From Sphingomonas sp. HMP9 (GTDB lineage Bacteria; Pseudomonadota; Alphaproteobacteria; Sphingomonadales; Sphingomonadaceae): a stretch of DNA of 64,000 bases. The position numbers and the translations under genes were made by a program. The notes below the pieces were generated by a model. The model saw only the letters and a list, made by a program, of their open reading frames with translations. It did not search any database and was not told where the DNA came from. The stretch is from NCBI RefSeq assembly GCF_013374115.1, contig NZ_AP022673.1:3428501-3492500 (forward strand), in the 5' to 3' direction. This document shows positions 53,984 through 63,239 of the stretch, one piece after another; the stretch's first letter is position 1, and each line of letters opens with the position of its first letter.

Positions 53984-54982
53984 TTACGCCGCGATCTTTA
54001 GATCCTGCATCACGTCGGCCGTTATCGAGAGGCTCCGCTTGCGGGCTTCGTGGTCGTAGATCGCGCTGGTCACCATGACCTCGTCAACGCCGGTCCGTTC
54101 GACGAACGCCGCGATCCCGCGCGCGACCTTGGCGGGGCTGCCGACCGCCGAGCACTGCAGCACATGGTCAAGGATCTGGTTGCCTTGCGCGCCGAGGGAC
54201 TCGCGATAGCCGGCGAGGGGCGGCTTCATCTTGCCGGGGTTGCCGGTGCGAAGCGCCACAAACGACTGCTGCTGCGAACTGGCGAGCAGCTCGGCCTCCG
54301 CATCGGTCTCGGCCGCGAAGACGTTGAAACCCGCCATGGCATGGGGCTTGGAAAGACGCGCCGAGGGGCGGAAATCGCGGCGATAGATCGCAAGCGCGGC
54401 ATCGAGCGCGTCGGGCGCGAAATGCGAGGCGAACGCGTAAGGCAGCCCGAGCGCGGCGGCCAATTGCGCGCCAAACGTGCTGGAGCCGAGGATCCACATG
54501 GCGACGTCTGCGCCCGCACCCGGGGTGGCGACGATGCCGGTCTGGCCGTCGTTCGCGAAATAACTCTGGAGCTCCATCACGTCCTGCGGGAAGGCGTTGG
54601 CGTCGGTCTCCAGCGTGCGGCGCATCGCGCGCGCGACGCGCTGGTCGGACCCGGGAGCTCGGCCGAGACCCAGGTCGATGCGGCCGGGGAACAATGCGTC
54701 GAGCGTGCCGAACTGCTCAGCGATCGTCAGCGGCGCGTGGTTGGGAAGCATGATGCCACCTGAGCCGACGCGGATCGTGCTGGTCGCCGCGGCGATGTGC
54801 GCGATCACGACTGCGGTCGCGGCGGAGGCGATCCCGGTCATGCCGTGATGTTCGGCGACCCAATAGCGCTGGAAACCGACGTTTTCAGCGTGGCGCGCGA
54901 GGTCGGCAGCGTTGGCCAGCGATTGGGAGACGGTGCCGCCTTCGATAACGGGGACCAGATCGAGCAGGGAATAGCGTGTCAT
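53984..54982 (-). CDS. LLM class flavin-dependent oxidoreductase (MsnO8-type)
   Basis: A 332-residue TIM-barrel protein of the bacterial luciferase-like superfamily, probably FMN/F420-linked. [44 protein letters not shown] and [41 protein letters not shown] are diagnostic of the subgroup often named after MsnO8. The substrate is unknown. It appears as a single gene. Confidence 0.9.
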   Translation of the reverse strand: MTRYSLLDLVPVIEGGTVSQSLANAADLARHAENVGFQRYWVAEHHGMTGIASAATAVVIAHIAAATSTIRVGSGGIMLPNHAPLTIAEQFGTLDALFPGRIDLGLGRAPGSDQRVARAMRRTLETDANAFPQDVMELQSYFANDGQTGIVATPGAGADVAMWILGSSTFGAQLAAALGLPYAFASHFAPDALDAALAIYRRDFRPSARLSKPHAMAGFNVFAAETDAEAELLASSQQQSFVALRTGNPGKMKPPLAGYRESLGAQGNQILDHVLQCSAVGSPAKVARGIAAFVERTGVDEVMVTSAIYDHEARKRSLSITADVMQDLKIAA

Positions 54983-55129
54983 GTCGCACGAGATAGGTAC
55001 CGAACGGTAGCTTATCCAGTGCTGGCGTCGGATTGGGGTATGGGCGGGGGGCTGTCGTGGATCGCCGTTCTGGCGCCCGGCCGTTCTCGTGGCTAACCGT
55101 CACCCTGGCATTCTGCCCGTCGTCCTGAC

Positions 55130-55225
55130 GCTTCCCCCGTCATCCTGACGACAGTCAGGACCCAGAGCCAAGAACGGCACCGCCCGAAACCCTGGGTCCG
55201 GACTGTCGTCAGGATGACGACTTGG
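55130..55225. repeat. palindromic repeat (CGTCATCCTGAC family)
   Basis: CCGTCATCCTGACGACAGTC with GACCCAG at 55138-55164 is mirrored by CTGGGTCCGGACTGTCGTC with AGGATGACG at 55193-55220, forming a long inverted repeat between two genes on the minus strand. It shares its core with the palindrome at 7594-7623. Confidence 0.7.
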
Positions 55226-55238
55226 GGAGGGCTGGGCG

Positions 55239-57569
55239 TCAGAACCCAACGCTATACCGCATCGCCATGCCGTAATCGTTGGGCAGCGCGGCGAAGTTGC
55301 CAGGGTCGCGGCGCCAGAACAGGTTGGTGTCGAGGCCACCGCCGAACGCGGGGACACCGTAGCGCATCTCGACATCGAGTTCGCGGCCCTGCGGCGCGAG
55401 GTTGAGGCGTTGGGTGGTCCAGTCGGTGACGGTGCCGCTGGTATAGTCGAAATAGGTCGGGAGCCCGAGGTCGATGCCGCCGTGGGCTACGCGCAATGGT
55501 TGCGCGACGCGCAGGCCGAGCGTGTCGTGGCCGAACACCCCGTCCTTGCCGATGTCGGCAGCGAACGCATTGGTGCGGACGAGGCCATCGCCGCTGAGCC
55601 CGCCGCGGACGACGGCGCGCGTCCAGCCCTGGCGCATCGCGCCGCCGATGCTCCAGCCGGCGCCGGTCTCGAACCGCGCCTTCGTGTCCACGAACCACGT
55701 TGCCGCCCGTGTCGCGCCAAGTGCGGTGTCGAAGCGCGCGCCGAGGACGGTGTCGCGTTCGTCCATCCGGGTGGCGGCGACCATCGTCGACAGCGCGCCG
55801 ACCCGCCGGTCGATCGTCAGCGAGGCGCGGTTGTAGCCCGATCGCTGCCAGCGGTCGCGGAGGCGAAGGTCGTCGTCACGTTGCGTAAGGACGTCGCCAG
55901 TCTCGATCCCTGCGGTAAAGCCGAACCCGCCAACGCTCTGCCGCATCGCGCTCGACGCCCGCGCGGTGTTGTCGAAGCCCATGCCGCCGGTGTTGGCGAT
56001 CAGGAAGGCGGGTTCGGACTGCCCCGACAATTGTGCGCTGAGCGCGTTCGCGCCTTGCGCGAACCCGAAGCCGAACGACAGCGTGCTGCCCAGCTTTTGC
56101 GTGACCATCCCAGCGATCGCGCGTGCGCTGGACGCGTCGGCGCTCGACAGCGAGGTGCGGTCGAGCGCGACGTCGCCGTTCGCGCGCGGGGCGAGCGTCA
56201 TCGATACGGTCAAGCCGCCTTGCGCCAACGCGACCGTGCGGAACCGCGACTGGAGCGCGCCGCCGAGCGAGCGGTCCGGGCTTCGGCGGGCGATCGTCCT
56301 GGCGAGGTCGATCGCGAACGCGCGGCTGTAGCCGTCGAGGATGACTGCGCCGAGCTCACCCTGCGCGGCATCGCCCATCGGGGCGGATAGGCTGGCGTTG
56401 CCGATCGTCGAGACGACCGCTTTCGATCCTGCGATCGAAGTTGCGCCGAGCGGCTGGAACGCACGCGTCAGGTCGAGCACGCCGTTGCCGTAGACCGAAT
56501 CGACACCCGGCGCGCCGAGATCGCGTGCGCTCTTGAACAGGATGTCGACGATCTGCGCGCCCGTGAGGTTGGGGAAGGCCTGCGCCAGCAGCGCGACCGC
56601 GCCGGATATCTGCGGCGCAGCGAACGAGGTGCCGGACCAGAGATAGGCGGTGTCGGTCTGATCGGGCGCGCGGACGCTTTCGCCGACCGCGGTCAGGAAG
56701 TGCGCGGCGCCGGTGCCAGCGCGGTCGCTGAAGGTGGAGATGCCGTCGCTTGCGCCGACCGAGCCGGCAATGATGACCTGGTTGCGGCCTTGCGCCTCGC
56801 CGGCGACGGTGGTGAACGGATCGGGATTGACCGAGCCGTCATTGCCCGCAGCGATCACGACGACCAACCCGGCAGCTGTTGCGCGGCCGATCGCGTCCTT
56901 CAGACTTTGCGGCATTTCCGATCCGCCTAGCGATATGTTGACGACCTTCGCGCCTGCGGTGCGTGCCGCATCGAGCCCGCGTGTGATCGCATCGGTGCCG
57001 AACTTGCACCCCGTATCCTCGTCGTCCTTGCTCGCGGTGGCGCAGGTGCCGGGGCGGTCGGCGCGCAGCACGATCAGCGTCGCGTCGAATGCCACGCCGT
57101 GCGAGCCCGCACCGTTCCTCCGCCCTGCCAGCGTGAAGGCGACGGCGGTACCGTGACCGCCTTCGTCGTCGATCGTGGCATTGCCGGCGACGTCCTGCGA
57201 GGCGGACGAGACGCGGGTGCCGAATTCCTGGCTTTGCAGATCGATGCCGCTGTCGATCACGCCGACGCCGATTCCCTGGCCGGTTGCACCGACGGTATAG
57301 GCAGCAAGCGCGTTCATCGAGACCGCGCCGACGGTCGCGCGGTATTCGCTGGTGTCGTTGCTGGACGGCGTCGGGGTTGGCGCGGGCGTCGGGGCTGGCG
57401 TGGGGGTAGGGGCTGGCGTGGGGGTAGGGGGCGGAACCGGCGTCGGAGTGGGAGCCGCGGGCGGGACTGGTGTGCCGTTGACGCCTCCACCACCGCCCCC
57501 GCACGCCGCGAGCAGCAGGCCACCTGCCATCGCTGCCGATCTCAGTAGCCCCGCGCTTGTGCCGTGCAT
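55239..57569 (-). CDS. S8 (subtilisin-like) serine protease lipoprotein with autotransporter-like C-terminus
   Basis: A 776-residue predicted lipoprotein protease. The lipobox LLAAC places the lipidated Cys at 23, followed by a glycine run and a Pro/Thr linker (about 34-69). The subtilase domain has a full triad: D106 (GVIDSGID), H139 (GGHGTAVA) and S315 (SGTSFAAP). The C-terminal 380 residues are beta-rich with alternating patterns and end in YSVGF, consistent with an outer-membrane barrel. Lipidated subtilase autotransporters such as NalP and SphB1 are a known class that processes other surface proteins. The adhesin in this window is one possible substrate, by inference only. Confidence 0.88.
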   Translation of the reverse strand: MHGTSAGLLRSAAMAGGLLLAACGGGGGGVNGTPVPPAAPTPTPVPPPTPTPAPTPTPAPTPAPTPTPSSNDTSEYRATVGAVSMNALAAYTVGATGQGIGVGVIDSGIDLQSQEFGTRVSSASQDVAGNATIDDEGGHGTAVAFTLAGRRNGAGSHGVAFDATLIVLRADRPGTCATASKDDEDTGCKFGTDAITRGLDAARTAGAKVVNISLGGSEMPQSLKDAIGRATAAGLVVVIAAGNDGSVNPDPFTTVAGEAQGRNQVIIAGSVGASDGISTFSDRAGTGAAHFLTAVGESVRAPDQTDTAYLWSGTSFAAPQISGAVALLAQAFPNLTGAQIVDILFKSARDLGAPGVDSVYGNGVLDLTRAFQPLGATSIAGSKAVVSTIGNASLSAPMGDAAQGELGAVILDGYSRAFAIDLARTIARRSPDRSLGGALQSRFRTVALAQGGLTVSMTLAPRANGDVALDRTSLSSADASSARAIAGMVTQKLGSTLSFGFGFAQGANALSAQLSGQSEPAFLIANTGGMGFDNTARASSAMRQSVGGFGFTAGIETGDVLTQRDDDLRLRDRWQRSGYNRASLTIDRRVGALSTMVAATRMDERDTVLGARFDTALGATRAATWFVDTKARFETGAGWSIGGAMRQGWTRAVVRGGLSGDGLVRTNAFAADIGKDGVFGHDTLGLRVAQPLRVAHGGIDLGLPTYFDYTSGTVTDWTTQRLNLAPQGRELDVEMRYGVPAFGGGLDTNLFWRRDPGNFAALPNDYGMAMRYSVGF

Positions 57570-57705
57570 CCGACCCGCCCTTTTGTAATTTTCCGTAACA
57601 TACTGGAATGCAAAGACTTACGCGATCGTAAACATCGGCGCTCGACGTCTGACGTGTCGCAGCCCGCTTGTCGCCGCACGCGGCGGTCCGTAGAGGTTCC
57701 GGCCG

Positions 57706-58383
57706 ATGCTTGCCCGCCTTGACCCCCGCCTCGACCATGTCCGCAACTGGATCTTCGATCTCGACAACACGCTGTATCCGGCGAGCGCGAACCTATTCGC
57801 GCAGGTGGATGCGCGGATGACCGGGTTCATCCAGGATCTGCTCGGGCTCGATCACGCCGAAGCGCGGCGCGTGCAGAAGGGGTATTTCCACAACCACGGC
57901 ACGACATTGTCGGGGTTGATGACCGAGCATCATGTCGATCCGCACGCGTTTCTCGCGCATGTCCACGATATCGAGATGGACGTGATCGAGCACGACGCGC
58001 CTTTGGTCGCGGCGATCGCGAAGCTGCCGGGGCGCAAGCTCGTCTTCACCAATGGCGACACGCCGTACGCGACTCGGATCCTCGACCGGCTGGGGTTGAG
58101 CGAGAGCTTCGAGGCGATCCACGACATCCATGCGATGAACCTGATGCCCAAGCCGCATGCGTCGGCCTATGCCGGGTTCTGCGCGGCGTTCGATATTGAC
58201 CCGCGCGAGTCGCTGTTCGCGGACGACATGGCGCGCAACCTGACGCCGGCCAAGGCGATCGGGATGACGACGGTGTGGATCGACAACGGCTCCGAACAGT
58301 CGCCCGACGCAGCGCGCGATCACATCGATTTTACCGTGCCGGTGCTCGCACCATGGCTCGAAACCATCCTGGAGACATCATGA
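57706..58383 (+). CDS. pyrimidine 5'-nucleotidase-type HAD hydrolase
   Basis: A 225-residue HAD protein of the SDT1/YjjG-like group. Nucleophile motif [11 protein letters not shown] (D18, D20), motif [16 protein letters not shown], and motif [27 protein letters not shown] are complete. It would dephosphorylate pyrimidine monophosphates. It is the first gene of a pair with dapD; stop and start overlap as ATGA at 58380-58383. Confidence 0.9.
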   Translation: MLARLDPRLDHVRNWIFDLDNTLYPASANLFAQVDARMTGFIQDLLGLDHAEARRVQKGYFHNHGTTLSGLMTEHHVDPHAFLAHVHDIEMDVIEHDAPLVAAIAKLPGRKLVFTNGDTPYATRILDRLGLSESFEAIHDIHAMNLMPKPHASAYAGFCAAFDIDPRESLFADDMARNLTPAKAIGMTTVWIDNGSEQSPDAARDHIDFTVPVLAPWLETILETS

Positions 58384-59198
58384 CCTTGCAGACCATCATC
58401 GACGCCGCCTGGGACGATCGCGCGAACCTCGGGCTGGAGACGAAGGGCGAGATTCGTGATGCCGTGGAGTCCGCACTGGCGATGCTCGATGCGGGCACGG
58501 CGCGCGTTGCCGAGCCGACGGCAGATGGCTGGCAGGTCAACCAATGGCTCAAGAAGGCGGTGCTGCTGTCGTTCCGGCTTAACGATAACGTCGTGATCGA
58601 CGGCGGATCGGGCGGCGCGCCTGCGTTCGACAAGGTGCCGTCGAAGTTCGCCGGCTGGGGCGAGGCGGAGTTCCGCGCGGCGGGGATCCGGGTCGTACCG
58701 GGCGCGGTCGCGCGTCGGGGCAGCTTCATCGCCAAGGGCGCGATCCTGATGCCGAGCTTCGTCAATATCGGCGCGTATGTCGGCGAGGGCACGATGGTCG
58801 ATGCCTGGGCGACCGTCGGGTCGTGCGCGCAGATCGGCAAGAACGTCCATCTGTCGGGCGGCGCCGGTATCGGCGGCGTGCTCGAGCCGCTCCAGGCCGA
58901 CCCGGTGATCATCGGCGACGGCGCGTTCATCGGCGCGCGTGCCGAAGTCGCGGAGGGCGTCCGCGTCGGCGAGGGCGCGGTGCTGTCGATGGGCGTGTAT
59001 CTTGGCGCATCGACCAAGATCATCGACCGCGCGACCGGCGAGGTCTTCAAGGGCGAAGTGCCGCCTTATGCCGTCGTCGTGCCGGGCTCGATCGGCGGCG
59101 GGGACGGCAAGCCTGCGTTGTACTGCGCAGTGATCGTCAAGCGCGTCGATGCGCAAACTCGTTCCAAAACCTCGATCAACGACCTTCTGAGGGACTGA
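58380..59198 (+). CDS. dapD: 2,3,4,5-tetrahydropyridine-2,6-dicarboxylate N-succinyltransferase
   Basis: A 272-residue left-handed beta-helix acyltransferase of the succinylase branch of lysine/diaminopimelate synthesis, cytoplasmic trimer. Hexapeptide repeats run from about 105 to 215 ([62 protein letters not shown]), followed by [45 protein letters not shown], the family C-terminus. The start at 58380 overlaps the nucleotidase stop. Confidence 0.97.
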   Translation: MTLQTIIDAAWDDRANLGLETKGEIRDAVESALAMLDAGTARVAEPTADGWQVNQWLKKAVLLSFRLNDNVVIDGGSGGAPAFDKVPSKFAGWGEAEFRAAGIRVVPGAVARRGSFIAKGAILMPSFVNIGAYVGEGTMVDAWATVGSCAQIGKNVHLSGGAGIGGVLEPLQADPVIIGDGAFIGARAEVAEGVRVGEGAVLSMGVYLGASTKIIDRATGEVFKGEVPPYAVVVPGSIGGGDGKPALYCAVIVKRVDAQTRSKTSINDLLRD

Positions 59199-59259
59199 TC
59201 GGGTCGACAACCGGATGGGGGCTGCCTATCCGGGACGAAACATACCGAGGAGAAATATT

Positions 59260-60231
59260 TTGACCGCAGCCGCCAGCCAGGTTCTCGACCGCGTTCTCGT
59301 CCTTGAAATGGTCCGCGTGACCGAAGCGGCGGCGATCGCCGCCTCCACGCTCGTCGGGCGCGGTGACGAGAAGGCGGCGGATGCGGCCGCGGTCGAGGCG
59401 ATGCGCGAGGCGCTCAACTCGCTGTACATGGACGGCACCGTCGTGATCGGCGAGGGCGAGCGCGACGAGGCGCCGATGCTGTTCATCGGCGAGAAGGTGG
59501 GCTCGGCGATCGGCAAGGGCCCGAAGATCGACATCGCGCTCGATCCGCTCGAAGGCACCACGATCTGCGCGACTGCGGGTCCGAACAGCCTCGCCGTGCT
59601 GGCGATCGCCGAAGAGGGCGGGCTGCTCAACGCACCCGACGTCTATATGGACAAGATCGCGGTCGGCCCGGGCTATCCCGAGGGCATCATCGATCTAGAC
59701 AAGACGCCGACCGAGAACATCACTGCCGTCGCCGCCGCCAAGGGCGTGCCGGCGCGCGACCTGATCGTGTGCGTGCTCGACCGGCCGCGTCACGAAGCGT
59801 TGATCGCCGAACTGCGCCAGGTCGGCTGTGGGATCATGCTGATCGGTGACGGCGACGTCGCCGGCGTGATCGCGACGTCGGATCCCGAGACCACGGTCGA
59901 CGTGTACATGGGCTCCGGCGGCGCGCCCGAAGGCGTGCTGGCCTGCGCGGCGCTGCGCTGCGTCGGCGGGCAGTTCAAGGGTCGGTTGCTGTTCCGCAAC
60001 GACGACGAGCGAGGCCGTGCGGCGAAGTGGGGGATCACCGATCTCGACAAGCAGTATGACCTGTCCGAGCTGGCCAAGGGCGACTGCATCTTCGCGGCGA
60101 CGGGCGTGACCGATGGCTCGCTGCTGGCGGGCGTGAAGCGGAAGAAGGGCAAGATGACGACCGAAAGCGTGGTGATGCGCGCGTCTTCGGGGACGGTGCG
60201 CTGGGTCAAGGGCGAGCATCGGACCGATTGA
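59260..60231 (+). CDS. glpX: class II fructose-1,6-bisphosphatase
   Basis: A 323-residue GlpX-type phosphatase of gluconeogenesis. RVTEAAAIAAS, IGEGERDEAPMLFIGEKVG and IDIALDPLEGTTICA (metal-site DPLEGT) are intact, as is MGSGGAPEGVLACAALRCVGGQFKG. The start is an unusual TTG at 59260, chosen because AGGAG ends 7 nt upstream. An in-frame ATG at 59215 would add an unlikely Arg/Pro-rich 15 residues. Confidence 0.93.
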   Translation: MTAAASQVLDRVLVLEMVRVTEAAAIAASTLVGRGDEKAADAAAVEAMREALNSLYMDGTVVIGEGERDEAPMLFIGEKVGSAIGKGPKIDIALDPLEGTTICATAGPNSLAVLAIAEEGGLLNAPDVYMDKIAVGPGYPEGIIDLDKTPTENITAVAAAKGVPARDLIVCVLDRPRHEALIAELRQVGCGIMLIGDGDVAGVIATSDPETTVDVYMGSGGAPEGVLACAALRCVGGQFKGRLLFRNDDERGRAAKWGITDLDKQYDLSELAKGDCIFAATGVTDGSLLAGVKRKKGKMTTESVVMRASSGTVRWVKGEHRTD

Positions 60232-60267
60232 TTTGGCCGCTTCGCGTAGTATGTAAGCACCGCCGCG

Positions 60268-60358
60268 GCGGAGGCCGGGGTCTAATTGGGGAACGTTGCT
60301 GACGAAGCGATGCGCTTCGTTAGCAACGTTCCGTTTGGGCCCCGGCCTTCGCCGGGGG
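60268..60358. repeat. large REP-like inverted repeat
   Basis: Outer arms GGCCGGGG (about 60273-60280) and GGGCCCCGGCC (about 60338-60348) enclose a near-perfect 20-bp stem: GGAACGTTGCTGACGAAGCG against CGCTTCGTTAGCAACGTTCC, around ATG. The unit directly follows glpX and belongs to the CCCCGGC family. Confidence 0.75.
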
Positions 60359-60387
60359 GAGTGCTCGGTCACGGTGGTGAACCAAGC

Positions 60388-60452
60388 ACATGTGTCCCCG
60401 CGAAGGCGGGGACCCAGACTCGGCTCTCGCCTTCGCGGGAGAACAAGGTCAG
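60388..60452. repeat. REP-like paired palindrome
   Basis: GTCCCCGCGAAGGCGGGGAC and CTCTCGCCTTCGCGGGAG lie 13 nt before the CPBP protease start. This is the same unit type as at 4215-4262 and within ligD. Confidence 0.7.
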
Positions 60453-60464
60453 CGAGGTACGCGC

Positions 60465-61196
60465 ATGATCCTGCCCAACGCCCTCCTCCTCGTCACGATC
60501 ATGAGCCTCGTCTGGTTCCTCAAGGGCGATCTCCTCGGCTACCGCCGCATCAAGCGCCTCCCCGACACTGCCTCGCGCCAGAAGACCTACCGCCTGTGGA
60601 TTGCCAAGGCCGCGATCGCCTTCGTCCTGCCGGCTATCATCGGGCTCACGCTAGTGGGCAGGCTGGATGCCCTCGTTATCGTTCCCCCCGAGTTCGACGC
60701 TCTCCGCAGGCTCCTGCCAAGCCTTGCCGGCGACAGCCGCGCGGACATGCTCGCCACGATCGGCGGCAGCGCCCTTGGTGGTCTCGTCATCGGTACGGTC
60801 CTGGCGACGCGGCGTAAGTGGCGTTTCCTCAGGACGATCGGCAACATCGGATCGCTGCTCCCGCGTAACCGGCCTGAGCTCGCGCACGCCGCCGCCATGT
60901 CGATCGCGGCGGGCGTTTCCGAGGAGCTCGCCTTCCGCCTGTTCCTGCCGCTGCTGGTCGCGCTCGTCACCGGCAACGCGGTCGTCGCGTTCGGTGTCGC
61001 GATCGCGGCGTTCGGCGCGATGCACCTGTATCAGGGGCGGGCAGGCGTGATCGCGACCACGCTCGTCGGCGCGCTGATGGCGGCGATCTACCTGATGACC
61101 GGCGAGCTGTGGCTGGCGATGAGCCTGCACGCGCTGATCGATCTCAATTCGCTGGTTTTGCGCCCGGCGCTGACTGGAGCGTGGCGCGCGGCTTGA
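60465..61196 (+). CDS. CPBP family intramembrane glutamic protease
   Basis: A 243-residue multi-spanning membrane protein. The catalytic motif EExxxR is present in VSEELAFRLFLPLL (about 148-161), with the supporting AFGAMHLYQGRAG (second motif, His) and MSLHALIDLNSL (third motif, His). The family includes CAAX-type prenyl endopeptidases and immunity-type proteins; the substrate here is unknown. The ATG at 60465 follows AGCGAGG, directly after a palindromic repeat. Confidence 0.88.
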   Translation: MILPNALLLVTIMSLVWFLKGDLLGYRRIKRLPDTASRQKTYRLWIAKAAIAFVLPAIIGLTLVGRLDALVIVPPEFDALRRLLPSLAGDSRADMLATIGGSALGGLVIGTVLATRRKWRFLRTIGNIGSLLPRNRPELAHAAAMSIAAGVSEELAFRLFLPLLVALVTGNAVVAFGVAIAAFGAMHLYQGRAGVIATTLVGALMAAIYLMTGELWLAMSLHALIDLNSLVLRPALTGAWRAA

Positions 61197-61249
61197 CTTC
61201 GCGGGCGCGGGTTCGTCCAATCGCGCCACGGTTCACGAAGGGGTCCATC

Positions 61250-63100
61250 ATGTCACGCCACGCCCTCCTGCTTGCCCTGGCGATTACCGCGGCGCTGCCC
61301 CGCGCAACCGTCGCGCAGATCGCCCCGCAAACCTCGACGCAATCGCCGTTCACCTATGAAGAGGTGATGGTGCCGATGCGCGACGGTGCGAAGTTGCAGA
61401 CCGTCATCATGCGGCCACGCGGGATGACTGCACCGCTGCCGATCCTGCTCCAGCGAACGCCGTACGGCGTGCCCGATGCGCCGTTCCCCGACGCCAACCG
61501 CTTCGCCCCGCTGATGAAGGACGGCTATGTGTTCGTCTTCCAATCGATGCGCGGGCGGTTCAAGTCCGACGGTGTCTTCACACTGTCGACCGCGGTGCAT
61601 CCGGGTGATCCGAAGGCCGTGGACGAGGCAACGGATGCGTACGACACCGTCGGCTGGCTGGTAAAGAACATACCGGCCAACACCGGCAAGGTCGGCATGT
61701 GGGGCGTGTCGTATCCCGGTTTCGCCGCCGCGGTCGCGCTGGCGAACCCACATCCGGCGCTCAAGGCCGTGTCCCCGCAAGCGGCGTGGATCGATTACTG
61801 GCAGTCGGACGACCTGCACCGCAACGGCGCGCTGCGGCTGAGCTATGCAACCGACTGGGTGTCGTCGCTGCAACTCGACAAGACGAAGAATTCGGATTTC
61901 TCGTATCCGAGCGACACGTACGAGTATTTCCTCAAGGCAGGCTCGGCGGAGGCGATCGACCGTACCGTGTTCAAGGGACGCGTGCCGATGTTCACGTCGC
62001 TGCTCGATCACCCGAACCACGACGGCTTCTATACCGCACAGCGCTGGACCGACTCGCTGGGCAAGACGACGGTGCCGACACTGAACGTCGCGGGGTTTTG
62101 GGATCAGGAGGACCCGTGGGGTTCCTGGCAGATCTACGCGAGGCAAAAGCGCAACGACCCGAACCATCTGGCGCAGATGGTGGCGGGGCCTTGGCGGCAT
62201 GGCGGGTGGCAGGGCGTGGCGGATCATCTGGGGCCGATCCCGATCGGAACGCCGAGCGGCACGCAGTTCCAGGAGCAGATCCAGGCACCGTTCTTCGCCT
62301 ATTGGCTGCATGGCAGGGGGCCGCGGCCCGACTTTGCCGCCAAGATGTTCCAGTCGGGATCGAACGCGTGGAAGACCTATGCCGCGTGGCCGCCGGCGGG
62401 GACGAAGCAGACCGACCTGTATCTGCATGCCGATGGCAGCCTGTCGTTCACCGCGCCGGCGGCAGGCGAGGGGTGTCGCGACTATGTGTCCGATCCGGCC
62501 AACCCGGTGCCGTTCCGCCGGCGGCCGATGTCGGCGACCTATGCCAGCCCCGATTGGTCATGGTGGGAGGCGGACGACCAGCGCTTCGTCGATCATCGCC
62601 CCGATGTGCTCGGCTATGTGTCCGAACCGCTCGCCGCGGACCTGACCGTGACGGGTGCGCTGTCAGCAACGTTGCAGGCATCGACGAGCGGGACGGACAG
62701 CGATTTCGTGGTGAAGCTGATCGACGTGCTGCCCGACGATACCGCGCCGTTCGACGGCCGGACCGCGCAGCCGGGGGACTATGCGAGAACGCTCAACGGC
62801 TATCAGCTGCCGATCGCGATGGAGGTGCGGCGCGGGCGGTTCCTGGCCAGCGACACCGCGCCGAAGCCGCTGGTGCCGGGCGAGGTCGTAGCGTGGGACG
62901 TGCCGCTGCGCGACCATGACCATGTGTTCAAGGCGGGGCACCGGATCATGGTGCAGGTCCAGTCGAGCTGGTTCCCGATGATCGACCGCAACCCGCAGTC
63001 GTTCGTGGCGAATATCGGGCGGGCAAAGGCGGGCGATTACGTGAAGGCGACGCAGAAGGTCTGTGCGGGGTCGCGGGTTACGCTGCCGGTGATGCGATAA
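61250..63100 (+). CDS. secreted CocE/NonD family hydrolase (X-Pro dipeptidyl-peptidase type)
   Basis: A 616-residue exported alpha/beta hydrolase. The signal peptide is MSRHALLLALAITAALPRATVAQ. EEVMVPMRDGAKLQTVIMRPRG opens the domain, the nucleophile serine is S154 in MWGVSYPGF, and VAGPWRHGGWQG carries the catalytic histidine. The C-terminal jelly-roll (about 400-616) ends SFVANIGRAKAGDYVKATQKV. Relatives include cocaine esterase, glutaryl-7-ACA acylase and alpha-amino-acid ester hydrolases; most are of unknown physiological role. AAGGGG 9 nt before 61250 supports the start. Confidence 0.9.
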   Translation: MSRHALLLALAITAALPRATVAQIAPQTSTQSPFTYEEVMVPMRDGAKLQTVIMRPRGMTAPLPILLQRTPYGVPDAPFPDANRFAPLMKDGYVFVFQSMRGRFKSDGVFTLSTAVHPGDPKAVDEATDAYDTVGWLVKNIPANTGKVGMWGVSYPGFAAAVALANPHPALKAVSPQAAWIDYWQSDDLHRNGALRLSYATDWVSSLQLDKTKNSDFSYPSDTYEYFLKAGSAEAIDRTVFKGRVPMFTSLLDHPNHDGFYTAQRWTDSLGKTTVPTLNVAGFWDQEDPWGSWQIYARQKRNDPNHLAQMVAGPWRHGGWQGVADHLGPIPIGTPSGTQFQEQIQAPFFAYWLHGRGPRPDFAAKMFQSGSNAWKTYAAWPPAGTKQTDLYLHADGSLSFTAPAAGEGCRDYVSDPANPVPFRRRPMSATYASPDWSWWEADDQRFVDHRPDVLGYVSEPLAADLTVTGALSATLQASTSGTDSDFVVKLIDVLPDDTAPFDGRTAQPGDYARTLNGYQLPIAMEVRRGRFLASDTAPKPLVPGEVVAWDVPLRDHDHVFKAGHRIMVQVQSSWFPMIDRNPQSFVANIGRAKAGDYVKATQKVCAGSRVTLPVMR

Positions 63101-63118
63101 GATTGAGTATTACTGCAC

Positions 63119-63226
63119 TTCCCCGGCGGATGCCGGGGCCCAGTTGGGAAGGTCAAGGTAACGAAGCGCAGTCCCCCGATGGCCAAGTCCCCCAACTGGA
63201 CCCCGGCCTTCGCCGGGGAGGTGCTC
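63119..63226. repeat. REP-like paired palindrome
   Basis: CCCCGGCGGATGCCGGGG (about 63121-63138) with CCCAGTTGGGA, and the opposing CCAACTGGA with CCCCGGCCTTCGCCGGGG (about 63201-63218), form one long hairpin between convergent genes. Confidence 0.75.
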
Positions 63227-63239
63227 TAGGGCGTCGAGG

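Noticed and set aside
57350..57480. Short tandem repeats resembling a CRISPR or minisatellite
   Set aside because: They encode the Pro/Thr linker of the subtilase lipoprotein in frame; no regular spacer-repeat pattern.
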